Positions 16,016 through 25,192 are shown, numbered from the stretch's first letter. The stretch is DNA of 64,000 bases from CAYPLH01 sp964411505 (GCA_964411505.1 CAYPLH010000001.1:1-64000), one strand, 5' to 3'. Translations and numbers: made by a program. The notes: generated by a model from the letters alone, not told the origin.

Positions 16016-16498
16016 ATGGATAGCAAGCAAGTTGAAAATATTGAAGATGAAAACATTCAGGTTACTAATGAGGTAGAAGTTACTGACGAAAACGTACAGG
16101 AAACTGAAACTGATGATAACGAAACAGAAACTCCGAAGGCTGCCCCAGTTGTTGAAAAAGGTAAACCACACGCTAAAAAGTTTGGGCGTAACTGGAAAAA
16201 ATACAGCCGATTCAGCTACCAAGTATCTGAACAACGGGATAACTCTGGTGAACGACGTTTTGTGAAGTACCCTGTAGTTGGTCATTTCACAAACGCGAAA
16301 ACAGGCAAAGTTTCTTTTGATGTTATCGCTCACTGCATTAATGAATGTGATGCAGAAATGCTTCAAGCAACTTTGAATATGGCTATCGGGGTATCTCGTG
16401 TCGTAACAAAATTTGAACATGGTCCTGACAATTCAGGGCAACCGATTAAAGTTGAAGAGGCAGCAGAAAAACTGTCCCGTCACTTTTCCGGAAAGTAA
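16016..16498 (+). CDS. Hypothetical protein, 160 aa, acidic N-terminus
   Basis: The first 45 residues are acidic low-complexity (Glu/Asp/Thr/Asn), followed by a basic, aromatic region and a globular C-terminal half (VVGHFTNAKTGKVSFDVIAH). The acidic tail plus basic body recalls single-strand-DNA-binding or chaperone-like proteins, but the polarity is reversed and no family is recognised. Single-gene unit between promoter copy 5 and a terminator. Confidence 0.78.
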   Translation: MDSKQVENIEDENIQVTNEVEVTDENVQETETDDNETETPKAAPVVEKGKPHAKKFGRNWKKYSRFSYQVSEQRDNSGERRFVKYPVVGHFTNAKTGKVSFDVIAHCINECDAEMLQATLNMAIGVSRVVTKFEHGPDNSGQPIKVEEAAEKLSRHFSGK

Positions 16499-16512
16499 CA
16501 AGTAATTAAAAT

Positions 16513-16556
16513 AAAGGCAGGGTATATTTTTAATCGAATGTACCCTGCCTTTTTTA
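16513..16556 (+). terminator. Rho-independent terminator
   Basis: GGCAGGGTA / TACCCTGCC stem with a 16-base loop and a TTTTTT tail. Confidence 0.88.
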
Positions 16557-16577
16557 TTCCTGAATTAAGGTGGAATT

Positions 16578-16904
16578 ATGGAAGCCAAAAAAGACGAAAT
16601 AAAAGAAGAGAAAAAGCCAGTAATTAAAAAACCCTCAAGAAAAGGGGTGGATAATAAAGCGTTAAAAATACTAGCTGATAAAGCTATTAATAAATTACGC
16701 AAATTACCCTATAAAAACCTAAAAGTAGTACCGACCCCTTTCAAGTTCAAATACCGCTTGCAAGCCACGGTAGCCCCTGATATACTGCCGGAGATTGTGA
16801 CCGCTTTGAATCGGGAAGGCTTTAATGTCACTGCCGTAACCGCAGACGACACCATAGCACCCTCTATAGAACAGGATATTATTCTACATTTTCAGTGCTT
16901 TTAA
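16578..16904 (+). CDS. Hypothetical protein, 108 aa
   Basis: A Lys/Glu-rich N-terminus (25 residues), then an alpha/beta domain. Base composition at the third position shifts toward ACC/CCC codons near 16730-16860, unlike neighbours. Not recognised. Confidence 0.7.
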   Translation: MEAKKDEIKEEKKPVIKKPSRKGVDNKALKILADKAINKLRKLPYKNLKVVPTPFKFKYRLQATVAPDILPEIVTALNREGFNVTAVTADDTIAPSIEQDIILHFQCF

Positions 16905-16917
16905 ATGAGGTAAAAAA

Positions 16918-17382
16918 ATGGCACTCGAATATTTTAATTCAGAATTTGTACAGATGGCTCAAGAGCATTTGCCGCCACAGCAAATGCTCCGATTTATTAA
17001 ACCGAGTAATTTTCTTAGACTCGCTGCTCAGGTAAAAAATGAGAAAGGCTACTCTGAGGAAAAATACAACCGAGTAAAAAGTTTTTTAGATGACGGGGTA
17101 GAATTTCCTAATTTACCTTATCTTCGTCTTCATGATTATTATGAAATAACACCTATGTTTGACGAGGTGTATGTACCGAATACTTTGCAGGTAATTGGTC
17201 ACGAAGGTCGCCATAGAACACGTCATTTAATGGAAATGGGCGTTTCGTATTCTCCAGTAATTTTAATATACAACGTTACTCCCGTAATTCCAGTATATAT
17301 ACGCGATCAAGACGACACGAAAACAATGAAATGGTCTAAAGTATTTATTACTCCGGAAGAATACCACCTGAGAAATAAATAG
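16918..17382 (+). CDS. ParB/Srx-like-motif protein, 154 aa
   Basis: Contains VIGHEGRHRTRHLMEMG near residue 98, the G-H-x-G-R-H-R turn typical of ParB/sulfiredoxin-fold domains. The same motif is found at the C-terminus of the 1002-residue protein at 47476, and a DGHHRW version at 17955. ParB-fold domains bind nucleotides and can act as CTPases or nucleases; which applies here is unknown. The location, two genes before another such protein, suggests a shared role. Confidence 0.6.
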   Translation: MALEYFNSEFVQMAQEHLPPQQMLRFIKPSNFLRLAAQVKNEKGYSEEKYNRVKSFLDDGVEFPNLPYLRLHDYYEITPMFDEVYVPNTLQVIGHEGRHRTRHLMEMGVSYSPVILIYNVTPVIPVYIRDQDDTKTMKWSKVFITPEEYHLRNK

Positions 17383-17453
17383 TCCTTTTATTGAATAGGT
17401 TATCAAGGCGCTATTTATATTGGACCCATTAGACCCATTAAAAGGTGACCACT

Positions 17454-17942
17454 ATGATTGCGCTTTGTATATTTGTAGGTTTAGTAATTCTTATAGCAGT
17501 AGCATTAATGGTTTTACGACTGGGTGGGTTTAAACAAGCCCATGAATATTTTTTCAGAAACAAAAAAGGAAAAACTGCTTGGGTAGGAATTGCAGCATTT
17601 ATTTTAGTTAGCATTATCGGTTCAATAATTGCTTTATGGACTAATAAAGCAGACGCTGCCGAAGGTCTTCAAGTTCAATATTTTAATTACGCTTATCTTT
17701 ACTTAGGTGCGGAATATCCTTTTAACGAAGGTGCTAGCCCGCAGTGTCAAGAAGAAGGCCCAGATAATAAATGGACTTCTAGTGGTGGCTTTGTAGTTAA
17801 TGGCGCACGATTTATACATAACCGTATTGTCGTTGACCTTAATGGAAAGTATCAACACCATAGTTGTGCTATCAACGAAGACAGGTTCTTATACGATAGC
17901 TTAGGCGCTGAACTTCGTCTCTATTTCTTTCGTCGCAAGTAA
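17454..17942 (+). CDS. Membrane-anchored protein, 162 aa
   Basis: Start ATG 17454 with SD AAAGGTG. Two hydrophobic segments (residues 2-23 and about 43-62) are followed by an approximately 95-residue, probably periplasmic, beta-rich domain with two cysteines (near 97 and 138). The alternation of aromatic strands could be an outer-membrane or cell-wall contact domain. Not recognised. Confidence 0.7.
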   Translation: MIALCIFVGLVILIAVALMVLRLGGFKQAHEYFFRNKKGKTAWVGIAAFILVSIIGSIIALWTNKADAAEGLQVQYFNYAYLYLGAEYPFNEGASPQCQEEGPDNKWTSSGGFVVNGARFIHNRIVVDLNGKYQHHSCAINEDRFLYDSLGAELRLYFFRRK

Positions 17943-17954
17943 AGGTATTTGAAA

Positions 17955-19007
17955 ATGATTGAGTTAAAAAACAAAAATATTGAGGTAGCAAAAGAACCAT
18001 TACCGGAATGGTTTCAAAACCTTTCAGAAGACCAACAACAAAAATATCTGGATGAACACAAAGACTCCAAACTTTATAAACAACTTAAAAAAGAAAAGAA
18101 GCGTAACGACGCTCTTGTTAAAGTTCAGAAAGAAAAGGTTGACCATAACGAACAACCTGAACATGAAAAGAAAATTGCAGATCATAATGCTGGTGGTCCT
18201 AGCCCTACTAACTTTACTGGTCCTAAAGACAAGAAAGGTTCTGCGTTTAACCGACCAGAAGACGAACGCAAAGTTGTTCGCATTGTTACAGAGATTAATC
18301 GTCTTGCAGAATTGTATAAGAAGAAAGGAAAAGACTTTCCTGACTTTGATTTGTGCGAAATTTCAATTCCGGGCACTAACCTGTTTTGTGGTGTTCACAA
18401 AAATGTCGCACGTAAACACATGCCACAATTAAAAGCTAAAGCTGTCCCCGGTTCATGGGCTGCTAAGAATTTAGAAGCTAATGACAAAGGTGAAGTTAAC
18501 GCTGAACAAGAATTTGTTAACTACTTACAGAAAAAAGGTGTTGAAGTAAGTGACGCTAAAATTCCTGCAACAGAATTAAAGTCTACACAAAATCAGTTGG
18601 TAGGCCAAAAAGTTGCTGGTATGTACGAAGCGTTAAAGAAAGACCCAAATATTAAAGGTATCCGCGCACCTATTTTTGTTAGTAAAGACGGTTACGTTTT
18701 AGACGGCCATCATCGCTGGGCTGCTGTTGTTTGTTATGACATGGGTGACGGCGTTGGTAAGTCTATTGAAATGGATGTACGAGTAATTGATATGGATATT
18801 GGTCAGTTGCTTGATGAAACAAATAAATTCTGCAATGAAGTTGGTCTGGAAACTAAAGACGCGAAAGCAGAAGCTTCTGTAGTGACTGCAAAAATTTGGA
18901 ATGAAGAGCGCGCGTGTTACGTTGGGTTTGACGGTAAAATAAAAGACTGTGAGAACGCGTCAACTTCACCGAAAGCTAAATCAGTTATTGATTTGGTGAA
19001 GAAATGA
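17955..19007 (+). CDS. ParB-like-nuclease domain protein with W-LS-Q-YL-H motif, 350 aa
   Basis: Start ATG 17955 (an upstream TTG is ignored because AAAGGT is at correct distance to ATG). Residues 19-38 read WFQNLSEDQQQKYLDEHKDS, the motif shared with the proteins at 9939 and 47476. A charged linker follows. Residues about 225-285 contain IFVSKDGYVLDGHHRWAAV, a clear ParB/Srx-fold signature. The C-terminal 40 residues end near a short Cys-containing tail. Virion or ejected-protein roles are possible by analogy with polyvalent phage proteins but not shown. Confidence 0.65.
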   Translation: MIELKNKNIEVAKEPLPEWFQNLSEDQQQKYLDEHKDSKLYKQLKKEKKRNDALVKVQKEKVDHNEQPEHEKKIADHNAGGPSPTNFTGPKDKKGSAFNRPEDERKVVRIVTEINRLAELYKKKGKDFPDFDLCEISIPGTNLFCGVHKNVARKHMPQLKAKAVPGSWAAKNLEANDKGEVNAEQEFVNYLQKKGVEVSDAKIPATELKSTQNQLVGQKVAGMYEALKKDPNIKGIRAPIFVSKDGYVLDGHHRWAAVVCYDMGDGVGKSIEMDVRVIDMDIGQLLDETNKFCNEVGLETKDAKAEASVVTAKIWNEERACYVGFDGKIKDCENASTSPKAKSVIDLVKK

Positions 19008-19489
19008 AAAGGGTGATTGATTTGGTGGTTGCTTCCGAAGAGAAACAGCCACCAGTTCTCGAATTTGATTGTAAAGGCTACGATGGTTCAACTGCTTTAG
19101 TTGAATTTTTAAAAGCCAGTACTAAAAAAGAAACGTTCATCGCTGTTGACCCAGACGACTATGACTTTTCAAAAGCTTTCTATATTCCGCCGAACTGTAA
19201 AGTAAAAGTGGGAAGTAGAAAAGAAAATGACTATCATGTAATAACCGTCACCGGAAATTATCTAGCATTAAGAAATATTCTATTGATGGTTAAATACATC
19301 GGAGACACTGGTGGTATTGGCCACTCATTTGAAATTCGTAATAACCACGGAGATAAAACTGGTTGGGATGGTGATGGTGCAGATAGAATTTCAGAAATAA
19401 GATTTTGTGGTAAAGTTCTTCCGCGTAAAGAAAATACGGAAGAGAAAAAAATCAAATGGGCATACGAAACCTATAGTAACCGGGGATAA
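19004..19489 (+). CDS. Hypothetical protein, 161 aa
   Basis: Not recognised. Start overlaps the previous stop as ATGA, so it is coupled to the ParB-like protein. Its first residues (MKRVIDLV) echo the end of the preceding protein (KSVIDLVKK), possibly a shared C-terminal motif or local duplication. Confidence 0.72.
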   Translation: MKRVIDLVVASEEKQPPVLEFDCKGYDGSTALVEFLKASTKKETFIAVDPDDYDFSKAFYIPPNCKVKVGSRKENDYHVITVTGNYLALRNILLMVKYIGDTGGIGHSFEIRNNHGDKTGWDGDGADRISEIRFCGKVLPRKENTEEKKIKWAYETYSNRG

Positions 19490-19495
19490 CAAAAT

Positions 19496-19687
19496 ATGAA
19501 CTTCAAAGAATTGCAAGCCGTCGCATCTATTCCAGTAGCAGGTATCAAATCAATATCTGTTAAAGCCAGAGAAACTACAGAAAATAAGAACGAAGTTCCT
19601 AACGTAGAAGTTCATAAAACAGTAGACATTCCGCTAATGCTGGTAATTACTCACGGCGATAAAGAAGTTCACATTCAATTCGACTAA
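19496..19687 (+). CDS. Hypothetical protein, 63 aa
   Basis: Not recognised. Small, probably beta-rich; SD GGGGATAA upstream. Confidence 0.65.
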   Translation: MNFKELQAVASIPVAGIKSISVKARETTENKNEVPNVEVHKTVDIPLMLVITHGDKEVHIQFD

Positions 19688-19699
19688 GGACGGTGTTAA

Positions 19700-20098
19700 A
19701 TGTACGAAATGTTTTTGAGGTTGTATGTGTTTCAAGAAAACACTCAAGTATCTTCTGAGCTTGTTTTCTTTTTAGTAATAAGTATGCCAGTTATTCTTAT
19801 GACTATCAGTACAGTACTTTATTTGTCAACGCAGAAGCCTAAACGCTATGGGGACTCTACAATCGTTTATCTGTTGTTTTCGTTAATGATTGTTGGCCCT
19901 GTGTTTTCATTTATGGTAGTACCGATATATTTTTTACTCAGTCGGTATTTTCAAACAAAACTTAGTGCACCCGGTATACAATACGAAGCAGACAAATTAG
20001 TTAAAACGACTATTGGGTACAACGCTTCATTGTGCGTAGTTTTGTATTCCGCTTTTGCGTTTACTAACTTTTATTACGTTTTCAAGTATAACGTTTAA
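19700..20098 (+). CDS. Membrane protein, 132 aa, three segments
   Basis: Hydrophobic stretches near residues 22-42, 55-80 and 108-128. No signal cleavage site evident. Function unknown; last gene before a terminator. Confidence 0.75.
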   Translation: MYEMFLRLYVFQENTQVSSELVFFLVISMPVILMTISTVLYLSTQKPKRYGDSTIVYLLFSLMIVGPVFSFMVVPIYFLLSRYFQTKLSAPGIQYEADKLVKTTIGYNASLCVVLYSAFAFTNFYYVFKYNV

Positions 20099-20115
20099 CA
20101 AATAAAGCAAGTCCC

Positions 20116-20146
20116 AAAAGGCCGTCAAATTGACGGCCTTTTTCTT
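20116..20146 (+). terminator. Rho-independent terminator
   Basis: AAAAGGCCGTCA / TGACGGCCTTTTT stem with a 3-base loop; bidirectional in form. Promoter box copy 6 begins 15 bases later. Confidence 0.92.
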
Positions 20147-20160
20147 TTGCCTTTTTAAAT

Positions 20161-20169
20161 CTGTAAAGT
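20161..20169 (+). promoter_or_regulatory. CTGTAAAGT box, copy 6
   Basis: Exact match between the terminator and the ATPase start at 20196 (26 bases). Confidence 0.77.
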
Positions 20170-20195
20170 GTATAAAATTTCTAAGGAGTTTATTT

Positions 20196-21623
20196 ATGAA
20201 TTTTGAGTCTATAGCAACTACTCTAGGCTTTGGTGCGTTAATTGGTTCTGGCGCGTTGATCGCAACGTTCTGGTCACACTTTCGGATGGTGTTTTCTCGA
20301 ATACGTTCTCTGATTATTGTTTCCTACAGAATGGAAGGTGAACTATACGTTGCTGTTGTAGGTTACTGTAATGCTAATATGCGTCAGCTAAATAAAGATA
20401 GCGTACACTTCCATACTAGAACAGGTCATGTAAAACCGCTAAAAACAATTCGCACTCTTATATTTGAAAAGCCGGTTGACCTGACTATATGGTGGAATGG
20501 TTTAATTCCGGTAATTATTAAAGGTGAAGCGAACTCAGAGAACAGTCAATTTATTTTTATTCGTGGTACGGTTAATGCGCGTAAACTTTTTTCTGACGCG
20601 GTTGCTTTACGCGATGAACAAGAAGGTGCTAAGAACAAACAGAAAATTTCACGGTACGAACTTATTAACGTTCATGGCTCTTATTCTACTAAGGATGATA
20701 GTGACGAGGCTCCTGAACTAGAAAAAGGTTCTTCAAATCTTAATGAATACTTGAACATATACAATTTGGTAAACTTTGATAAGCAAGACATTGGTTTGCC
20801 AAAGAAACAAAATCCTTTTGCTTCTCTGTATTATGAAAAAGACGTTGTTGATGCTATCTCAAAAATTCTTATGTGGTATGAAAACAGAGACTGGTTTGAA
20901 CAGCGCGGTTTGAATTGGCGTTTGGGTTATTTGTTCAAAGGCCCGGCAGGTACAGGTAAATCTTCTTTGGTATCTGCAATCGCACAGCTACTTGATTTGC
21001 CTATGTACAGTTTCGATTTAGCTTCAATGAGTAATGAAGAAGTTAAACGCTACTGGAGAAAAGCAGCTAAAAGAAAACCGGCTATTGTTTTCTTTGAAGA
21101 CTTCGATAGAGTTTTCCACGGAGATAAACTGGTAGTAGAACAGGAATCTTTTAACAAAGGTAAACTAACATTAGACTGCATTTTAAATTGTATGTCTGGT
21201 GTTGATGACAGTTCAGGTATTTTGACTATCGTAACGTGCAACGATGAATCTAAGCTAGATACAGCCTTGCTTCGTGGTGGTCGCTTAGACTTCCAGTTAG
21301 AAATTTCCTATTTATCAGAGGCAATGAAATACAAGATGGCTAGACGCATTATTAATGGTGATGAAAATGACACTGTTAGTAATGCAGAGATTATTGAAAA
21401 ACTAGTAAGAGAAAACCCGGTTATCACTGGTGCTAACTTTGAAAGAGACTGCGCTTCTATAGCAGTTGACCTGTTTAAGCAACAACTTCAAGAAACTTCC
21501 AGTGAAATCTCTAAGGCGCAACAAGTTATAGAAAACGGTTGTGTTGAAATCAAGTATACCGAACGAAATAACAGGAATAAGTTAAGACCTGAACCAGTTG
21601 AAGAAATTGATACTAACTATTAA
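20196..21623 (+). CDS. BCS1-like AAA+ ATPase, 475 aa
   Basis: Start ATG 20196 with SD CTAAGGAG. A hydrophobic segment near residues 9-26 could anchor it in the inner membrane. The AAA core has Walker A GPAGTGKS (249-256), Walker B IVFFEDFDRVF (about 297-307), a sensor-1-like VTCNDE and the arginine-containing LLRGGRLDFQLE. The mix of an N-terminal anchor, a beta-rich middle domain and this AAA core resembles mitochondrial BCS1, which moves folded proteins across a membrane. Phages sometimes carry BCS1-like genes; role here unknown. Confidence 0.8.
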   Translation: MNFESIATTLGFGALIGSGALIATFWSHFRMVFSRIRSLIIVSYRMEGELYVAVVGYCNANMRQLNKDSVHFHTRTGHVKPLKTIRTLIFEKPVDLTIWWNGLIPVIIKGEANSENSQFIFIRGTVNARKLFSDAVALRDEQEGAKNKQKISRYELINVHGSYSTKDDSDEAPELEKGSSNLNEYLNIYNLVNFDKQDIGLPKKQNPFASLYYEKDVVDAISKILMWYENRDWFEQRGLNWRLGYLFKGPAGTGKSSLVSAIAQLLDLPMYSFDLASMSNEEVKRYWRKAAKRKPAIVFFEDFDRVFHGDKLVVEQESFNKGKLTLDCILNCMSGVDDSSGILTIVTCNDESKLDTALLRGGRLDFQLEISYLSEAMKYKMARRIINGDENDTVSNAEIIEKLVRENPVITGANFERDCASIAVDLFKQQLQETSSEISKAQQVIENGCVEIKYTERNNRNKLRPEPVEEIDTNY

Positions 21624-21686
21624 TACAAATATGTATAGAGAGCCACCATGTTGGAATTTTGATACGGTGCTTAGGAGACTACGACT

Positions 21687-22388
21687 ATGAAAAATTATAC
21701 GAAAATTTTAAACGATATGTTTAATAGCATTGATGAAGAGCATAACTATGGTATGAACATGTACGCTGCAAAAGGCGTACCTACAGTGTTGCATGAACCT
21801 AAAGACAGTACCTATTATAAAGGAGCTAATGTTGTAAAGAATAGAGTGTTTAGTCTTGTACCGTTAAAAAGAATTTATTCCCATCATATTACAAAGCAAA
21901 CAAGAATTGACTCTTTAATGATGAAGGAGTTAGAAAGCAGTAGAAAAGTGATAGTCATTACGGACTTGATTAAAGTTACCGAACTCTGGGTATCAGAACT
22001 ATCTGGTAAGTATCCAGATTTGGTAATTCAGCAGTTAACTTGTAATACACGTAAAGAACATAGGGAAGAAACATTGGCACGGTTTAATCTACCGTTGAAC
22101 AATGATAGATCAGTACACGTAATTTTTTGTACGTGGCAATTTTTTAAGGCTAATTCACTTCTCAGTAAACGAAGTGAAGATACCTACGTTACTATAATTG
22201 ATTCAAGATTCTGTACCGGGTCAGCTATTCAAAAACTTGCGTTTGTTTACTTATCAAAAAGAAAAGAACACGACAAGCTTATAAAGATTTTTGATAAACA
22301 CTACAAAGTACTAAATTGTTTTAGTTACTTTAAGGCGTTACCAAAACAGTTTGAAGCAAACCTCGCTCAACAGTTTTTGAATTTATAA
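21687..22388 (+). CDS. Hypothetical protein, 233 aa
   Basis: Not recognised. Residues about 88-175 alternate strands and helices in the manner of a helicase C-terminal (RecA-like) domain (VIVITDLIKVTELWV, then HVIFCTWQF), but no ATP motif is present. A 60-base gap after the ATPase holds only a short SD. Confidence 0.7.
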   Translation: MKNYTKILNDMFNSIDEEHNYGMNMYAAKGVPTVLHEPKDSTYYKGANVVKNRVFSLVPLKRIYSHHITKQTRIDSLMMKELESSRKVIVITDLIKVTELWVSELSGKYPDLVIQQLTCNTRKEHREETLARFNLPLNNDRSVHVIFCTWQFFKANSLLSKRSEDTYVTIIDSRFCTGSAIQKLAFVYLSKRKEHDKLIKIFDKHYKVLNCFSYFKALPKQFEANLAQQFLNL

Positions 22389-22404
22389 CGGAGTACAACA
22401 AAGC

Positions 22405-22788
22405 ATGTCACTGAATCCAACGTTCTACGTTAATAAACATTATATTTTGTTGGTTAGTAAAAAACGGTTCCCTACCCCAGAAAAATTTGTAGGTTATTTA
22501 GGTAGCAATAATCTACCTGATATTAAAAAAGAACATACAAAAATTCTTCACGATGACGACTGTTTTTACCCAGTGAAGAATTCATTTAAAAAAGAAGTTC
22601 AAGAATTTAACCATATACACGTTGCTGTTCAACACATTGAAGACAGGTTGATTCCAGAAGATAGTCACGTAATGGTTGTACAGGTAAAGAGAAATTCCAT
22701 GGAAGTAGTAAACTTGCAGTACGTACCTGCTTTACACCTTAGCAAAACTACAGCGAGTGAAACCACAGAACTTAATAAAGGAGATTAA
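22405..22788 (+). CDS. Hypothetical protein, 127 aa
   Basis: Not recognised. SD GGAG upstream; two bases separate its stop from the GTG start of the HAD gene. Confidence 0.72.
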   Translation: MSLNPTFYVNKHYILLVSKKRFPTPEKFVGYLGSNNLPDIKKEHTKILHDDDCFYPVKNSFKKEVQEFNHIHVAVQHIEDRLIPEDSHVMVVQVKRNSMEVVNLQYVPALHLSKTTASETTELNKGD

Positions 22789-22789
22789 A

Positions 22790-23542
22790 GTGGGTACACG
22801 TATTTTGAATTTTCCAGAGACTACAGGATACCTTTTTGAATTCCCAAATCGAGTTGTTTCCTGCGATACTATTTACCATGTTAAAAAGAAATATTACAGC
22901 AAGGCACTAGTTAATATAGCAACAAGAGTAGTTGACCTAGAAAGAAAAGTTTTCATTAAAGACAAGGTAAAGGATTTGCGAGTACACCAATTCATCGGGT
23001 CGGTAAAAACGTATTCGCCATTTACTAAAGAGAGTTTAAAAGACCTAGGTTTGTCAACGGCTGTTCAATTAATTCAAGACGTATTTTTTGATATGGACGG
23101 TACTTTATTTGATTATGACAGACAGATTCTAAACATTTGTGGTGAACCGTTGTCGTCTTTAACTAAAGAACAAAAACATTCTGTAACAAGCAACCTAGGT
23201 TTCTTTTCTACCATGCCTTTGTACGAAGGTGTGGACGAATTATTTAACTTGTTGAAACAAGCTAACGTCAATGTACACATACTTAGTGCTACTGGTGAAC
23301 GTGACCCTGTAAGAATAGCTAAGGAGAAAGCACAAGCACTTCACGATAAATTAGCACACTGGAAATTTCGTAGTGTTGTTTTCGTTAACAGAAGTTCGGA
23401 CAAAGCTTTCTATGCTAGTCCAACCCGTTTGCTTGTTGATGACAGAGAAAAAGCGTATCTACCGTTTGAACAAGCTGGCGGTCATATCATTAAACACATT
23501 GATGTAAAAACAACTCACGACCACCTTCTGCAACTGTGGTGA
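22790..23542 (+). CDS. HAD-family phosphatase (nucleotidase-like), 250 aa
   Basis: GTG start at 22790 with SD AAAGGAG. Motif I is FFDMDGTLFD with D101 as predicted nucleophile, motif II is HILSAT (serine), and motif IV is LLVDDREKAY. The order and the ILSATGER turn match 5'(3')-deoxyribonucleotidases, which remove phosphate from dNMPs or process nucleotides. The first 90 residues are an extra N-terminal domain not found in standard nucleotidases. A second HAD gene is at 34684. Confidence 0.72.
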   Translation: MGTRILNFPETTGYLFEFPNRVVSCDTIYHVKKKYYSKALVNIATRVVDLERKVFIKDKVKDLRVHQFIGSVKTYSPFTKESLKDLGLSTAVQLIQDVFFDMDGTLFDYDRQILNICGEPLSSLTKEQKHSVTSNLGFFSTMPLYEGVDELFNLLKQANVNVHILSATGERDPVRIAKEKAQALHDKLAHWKFRSVVFVNRSSDKAFYASPTRLLVDDREKAYLPFEQAGGHIIKHIDVKTTHDHLLQLW

Positions 23543-23547
23543 ATTAT

Positions 23548-23868
23548 ATGGATGACGAAAAACCAGTTGTATTTATTGTTGGTGACATATCAAGCCAAAC
23601 ACAAAGCAGGTTACACCGAGCATTTGAAAAAGTAGACTGTACAATCCATCACTACGATGTTATGGATAGTGTTGATGGTGTTGTTATCCAAACACTGCAA
23701 GACAAAAAGAGTTTTTTAGAAAAATTCGGAGTTACACCTGAGCAATTATCTAGTAGTCTACTGGAAACAACGCACTCAGACGTAGCAACGATAAACGCTG
23801 AAAAAATTCAACGACTTGACAACCTTCGTAAGAAAATTAATAAACGTGGGAAGAAACGTAAAGGATAG
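23548..23868 (+). CDS. Hypothetical protein, 106 aa
   Basis: Not recognised. Start ATG 23548 rather than the tandem GTG at 23536. A Rossmann-like first strand (VVFIVGDISSQTQSRL) and a very basic C-terminal tail (RKKINKRGKKRKG). Confidence 0.7.
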   Translation: MDDEKPVVFIVGDISSQTQSRLHRAFEKVDCTIHHYDVMDSVDGVVIQTLQDKKSFLEKFGVTPEQLSSSLLETTHSDVATINAEKIQRLDNLRKKINKRGKKRKG

Positions 23869-23872
23869 TCTT

Positions 23873-24196
23873 ATGGGTCAAGTACTACAGTTTTCACCTA
23901 GAAGGTCAGGTAAAACTACACGTTTAATAAATAACCTCACTGAACGTAGAAACCGTGTTGAAAAAGAAGACAATATAGGGGATGAATTTCTTTCTGTAGT
24001 AACACACCTTGAAAAAATTTTACTTTATCACGGGAAGACTGATAAAAACCAGTTAGTAAATACGGGGTTCACTTTCTACAAAAGGCACAATGGGTATTGT
24101 TCACAATTCGTAATAGCCGCACGGCGAGCTAACTGGTACGACGTAAAGAAACACAAGAATCTTGAGTTATACTACACTACGCAACTGGAGTTTTGA
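23873..24196 (+). CDS. Small P-loop-containing protein, 107 aa
   Basis: Start ATG 23873 with SD AAAGGA. Residues 7-16 read FSPRRSGKTT, a Walker A-like loop at the very N-terminus. The rest is too short for a complete NTPase domain and no Walker B is visible, so it may be a truncated NTPase or a nucleotide-binding accessory. Confidence 0.55.
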   Translation: MGQVLQFSPRRSGKTTRLINNLTERRNRVEKEDNIGDEFLSVVTHLEKILLYHGKTDKNQLVNTGFTFYKRHNGYCSQFVIAARRANWYDVKKHKNLELYYTTQLEF

Positions 24197-24198
24197 TT

Positions 24199-24570
24199 AT
24201 GAAAACAGTTAAAAAAGCTAAAGGAATAATGAAAAAGCTACCTACATTAAAGACGGATAGTAACCTTTTCACAATAACGTGTCCTTGCTGCAAGCATTCT
24301 ACTACTTCGGGTTACGTAATTCACAGGGAGTACGACTACTTTAAAAGCGGCCCGAAAAAAGGACAAATAAAAACTGATAAGTACGGTGACCCAAAAGTAG
24401 TTGAAACTCAGGAAGACTACAGAGTTACTACTAGCGACGAATTCATTCGTGTAGATTTATCAAACCGTATTGAAATTTCTTTCGTTGGCATGTATTCAAG
24501 AGACGACTATTACTACAATGGTTTGTTAGTATGTCAGAAATGCAAAACTGTTTTCGCTAACGGAGACTGA
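24199..24570 (+). CDS. Zinc-ribbon protein, 123 aa
   Basis: Start ATG 24199. CPCC at residues 30-33 and CQKC near residue 113 form a likely four-cysteine zinc ribbon that brackets the whole domain. A basic N-terminus suggests nucleic-acid contact. Family not recognised. Confidence 0.72.
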   Translation: MKTVKKAKGIMKKLPTLKTDSNLFTITCPCCKHSTTSGYVIHREYDYFKSGPKKGQIKTDKYGDPKVVETQEDYRVTTSDEFIRVDLSNRIEISFVGMYSRDDYYYNGLLVCQKCKTVFANGD

Positions 24571-24571
24571 A

Positions 24572-24775
24572 ATGAAAATTACCATACCTTTCTTTGACAT
24601 AATGTGCTCTATGGTCTGGGGTTTTGCCTGTGTACTAATTTATAGTTCAGGACTAGACTTGTTTTCTAAAATAGGTTGGCTTGTGTTAGTGACAATTGTT
24701 TACCTCGTAATTATGCTTTACGACGTAAGAATTTCTGTGGAACTGAATCGCAAAAAATTAAGGAAACAACAATGA
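24572..24775 (+). CDS. Membrane protein, 67 aa
   Basis: Two hydrophobic segments (residues 6-25 and 29-49), then a basic cytoplasmic tail. The stop overlaps the next ATG as ATGA. Confidence 0.7.
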   Translation: MKITIPFFDIMCSMVWGFACVLIYSSGLDLFSKIGWLVLVTIVYLVIMLYDVRISVELNRKKLRKQQ

Positions 24776-25191
24776 GCATGACTAAAGAAACTCGCCGCCA
24801 CGCAGCGTACTTTTTTATTTTTGGTTGGATTATGACTTGTTTTCAAATTGTTATGGCCGTTGAAAGCACTTATCACATGTGGGTGTACATTGGTATTTCT
24901 ACTGTTGGTTTGTTTATGCTTTTATTCGCAACAACTGCGGACACTGCGCAAAATACAAATCAACGGGAACGCGTACTTATGCGAGAACGCGTACTTATGA
25001 ACGACGTTCTAAATAGTTGTGATACCGAAGATACCTACAAAAAAGAAATAGAAGAAATTCACAATCGGTTAGATGCTCTAGGGGTTCCTAAAGTAGATGA
25101 AAACGTTTCCGTTGTGCTATCTACGTGGGGAAGAATTATCTGGTACGTAAATAGCCGGTCAAGAAGTTCAGCAAAGGAAACGGATAACTAA
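24772..25191 (+). CDS. Membrane protein with internal duplication, 139 aa
   Basis: Start ATG 24772 overlaps the previous stop. Two hydrophobic segments (residues 11-27 and 36-56) are followed by a soluble helical tail. The tail contains an 18-base in-frame tandem duplication (GAACGCGTACTTATG at 24967 and 24985) giving RERVLM twice. Function unknown. Confidence 0.72.
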   Translation: MSMTKETRRHAAYFFIFGWIMTCFQIVMAVESTYHMWVYIGISTVGLFMLLFATTADTAQNTNQRERVLMRERVLMNDVLNSCDTEDTYKKEIEEIHNRLDALGVPKVDENVSVVLSTWGRIIWYVNSRSRSSAKETDN

Positions 25192-25192
25192 A

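Noticed and set aside
15923..16420. 165-codon open frame on the minus strand
   Set aside because: Opposite the gene at 16016 and its promoter box; no ribosome site and low-quality protein composition.
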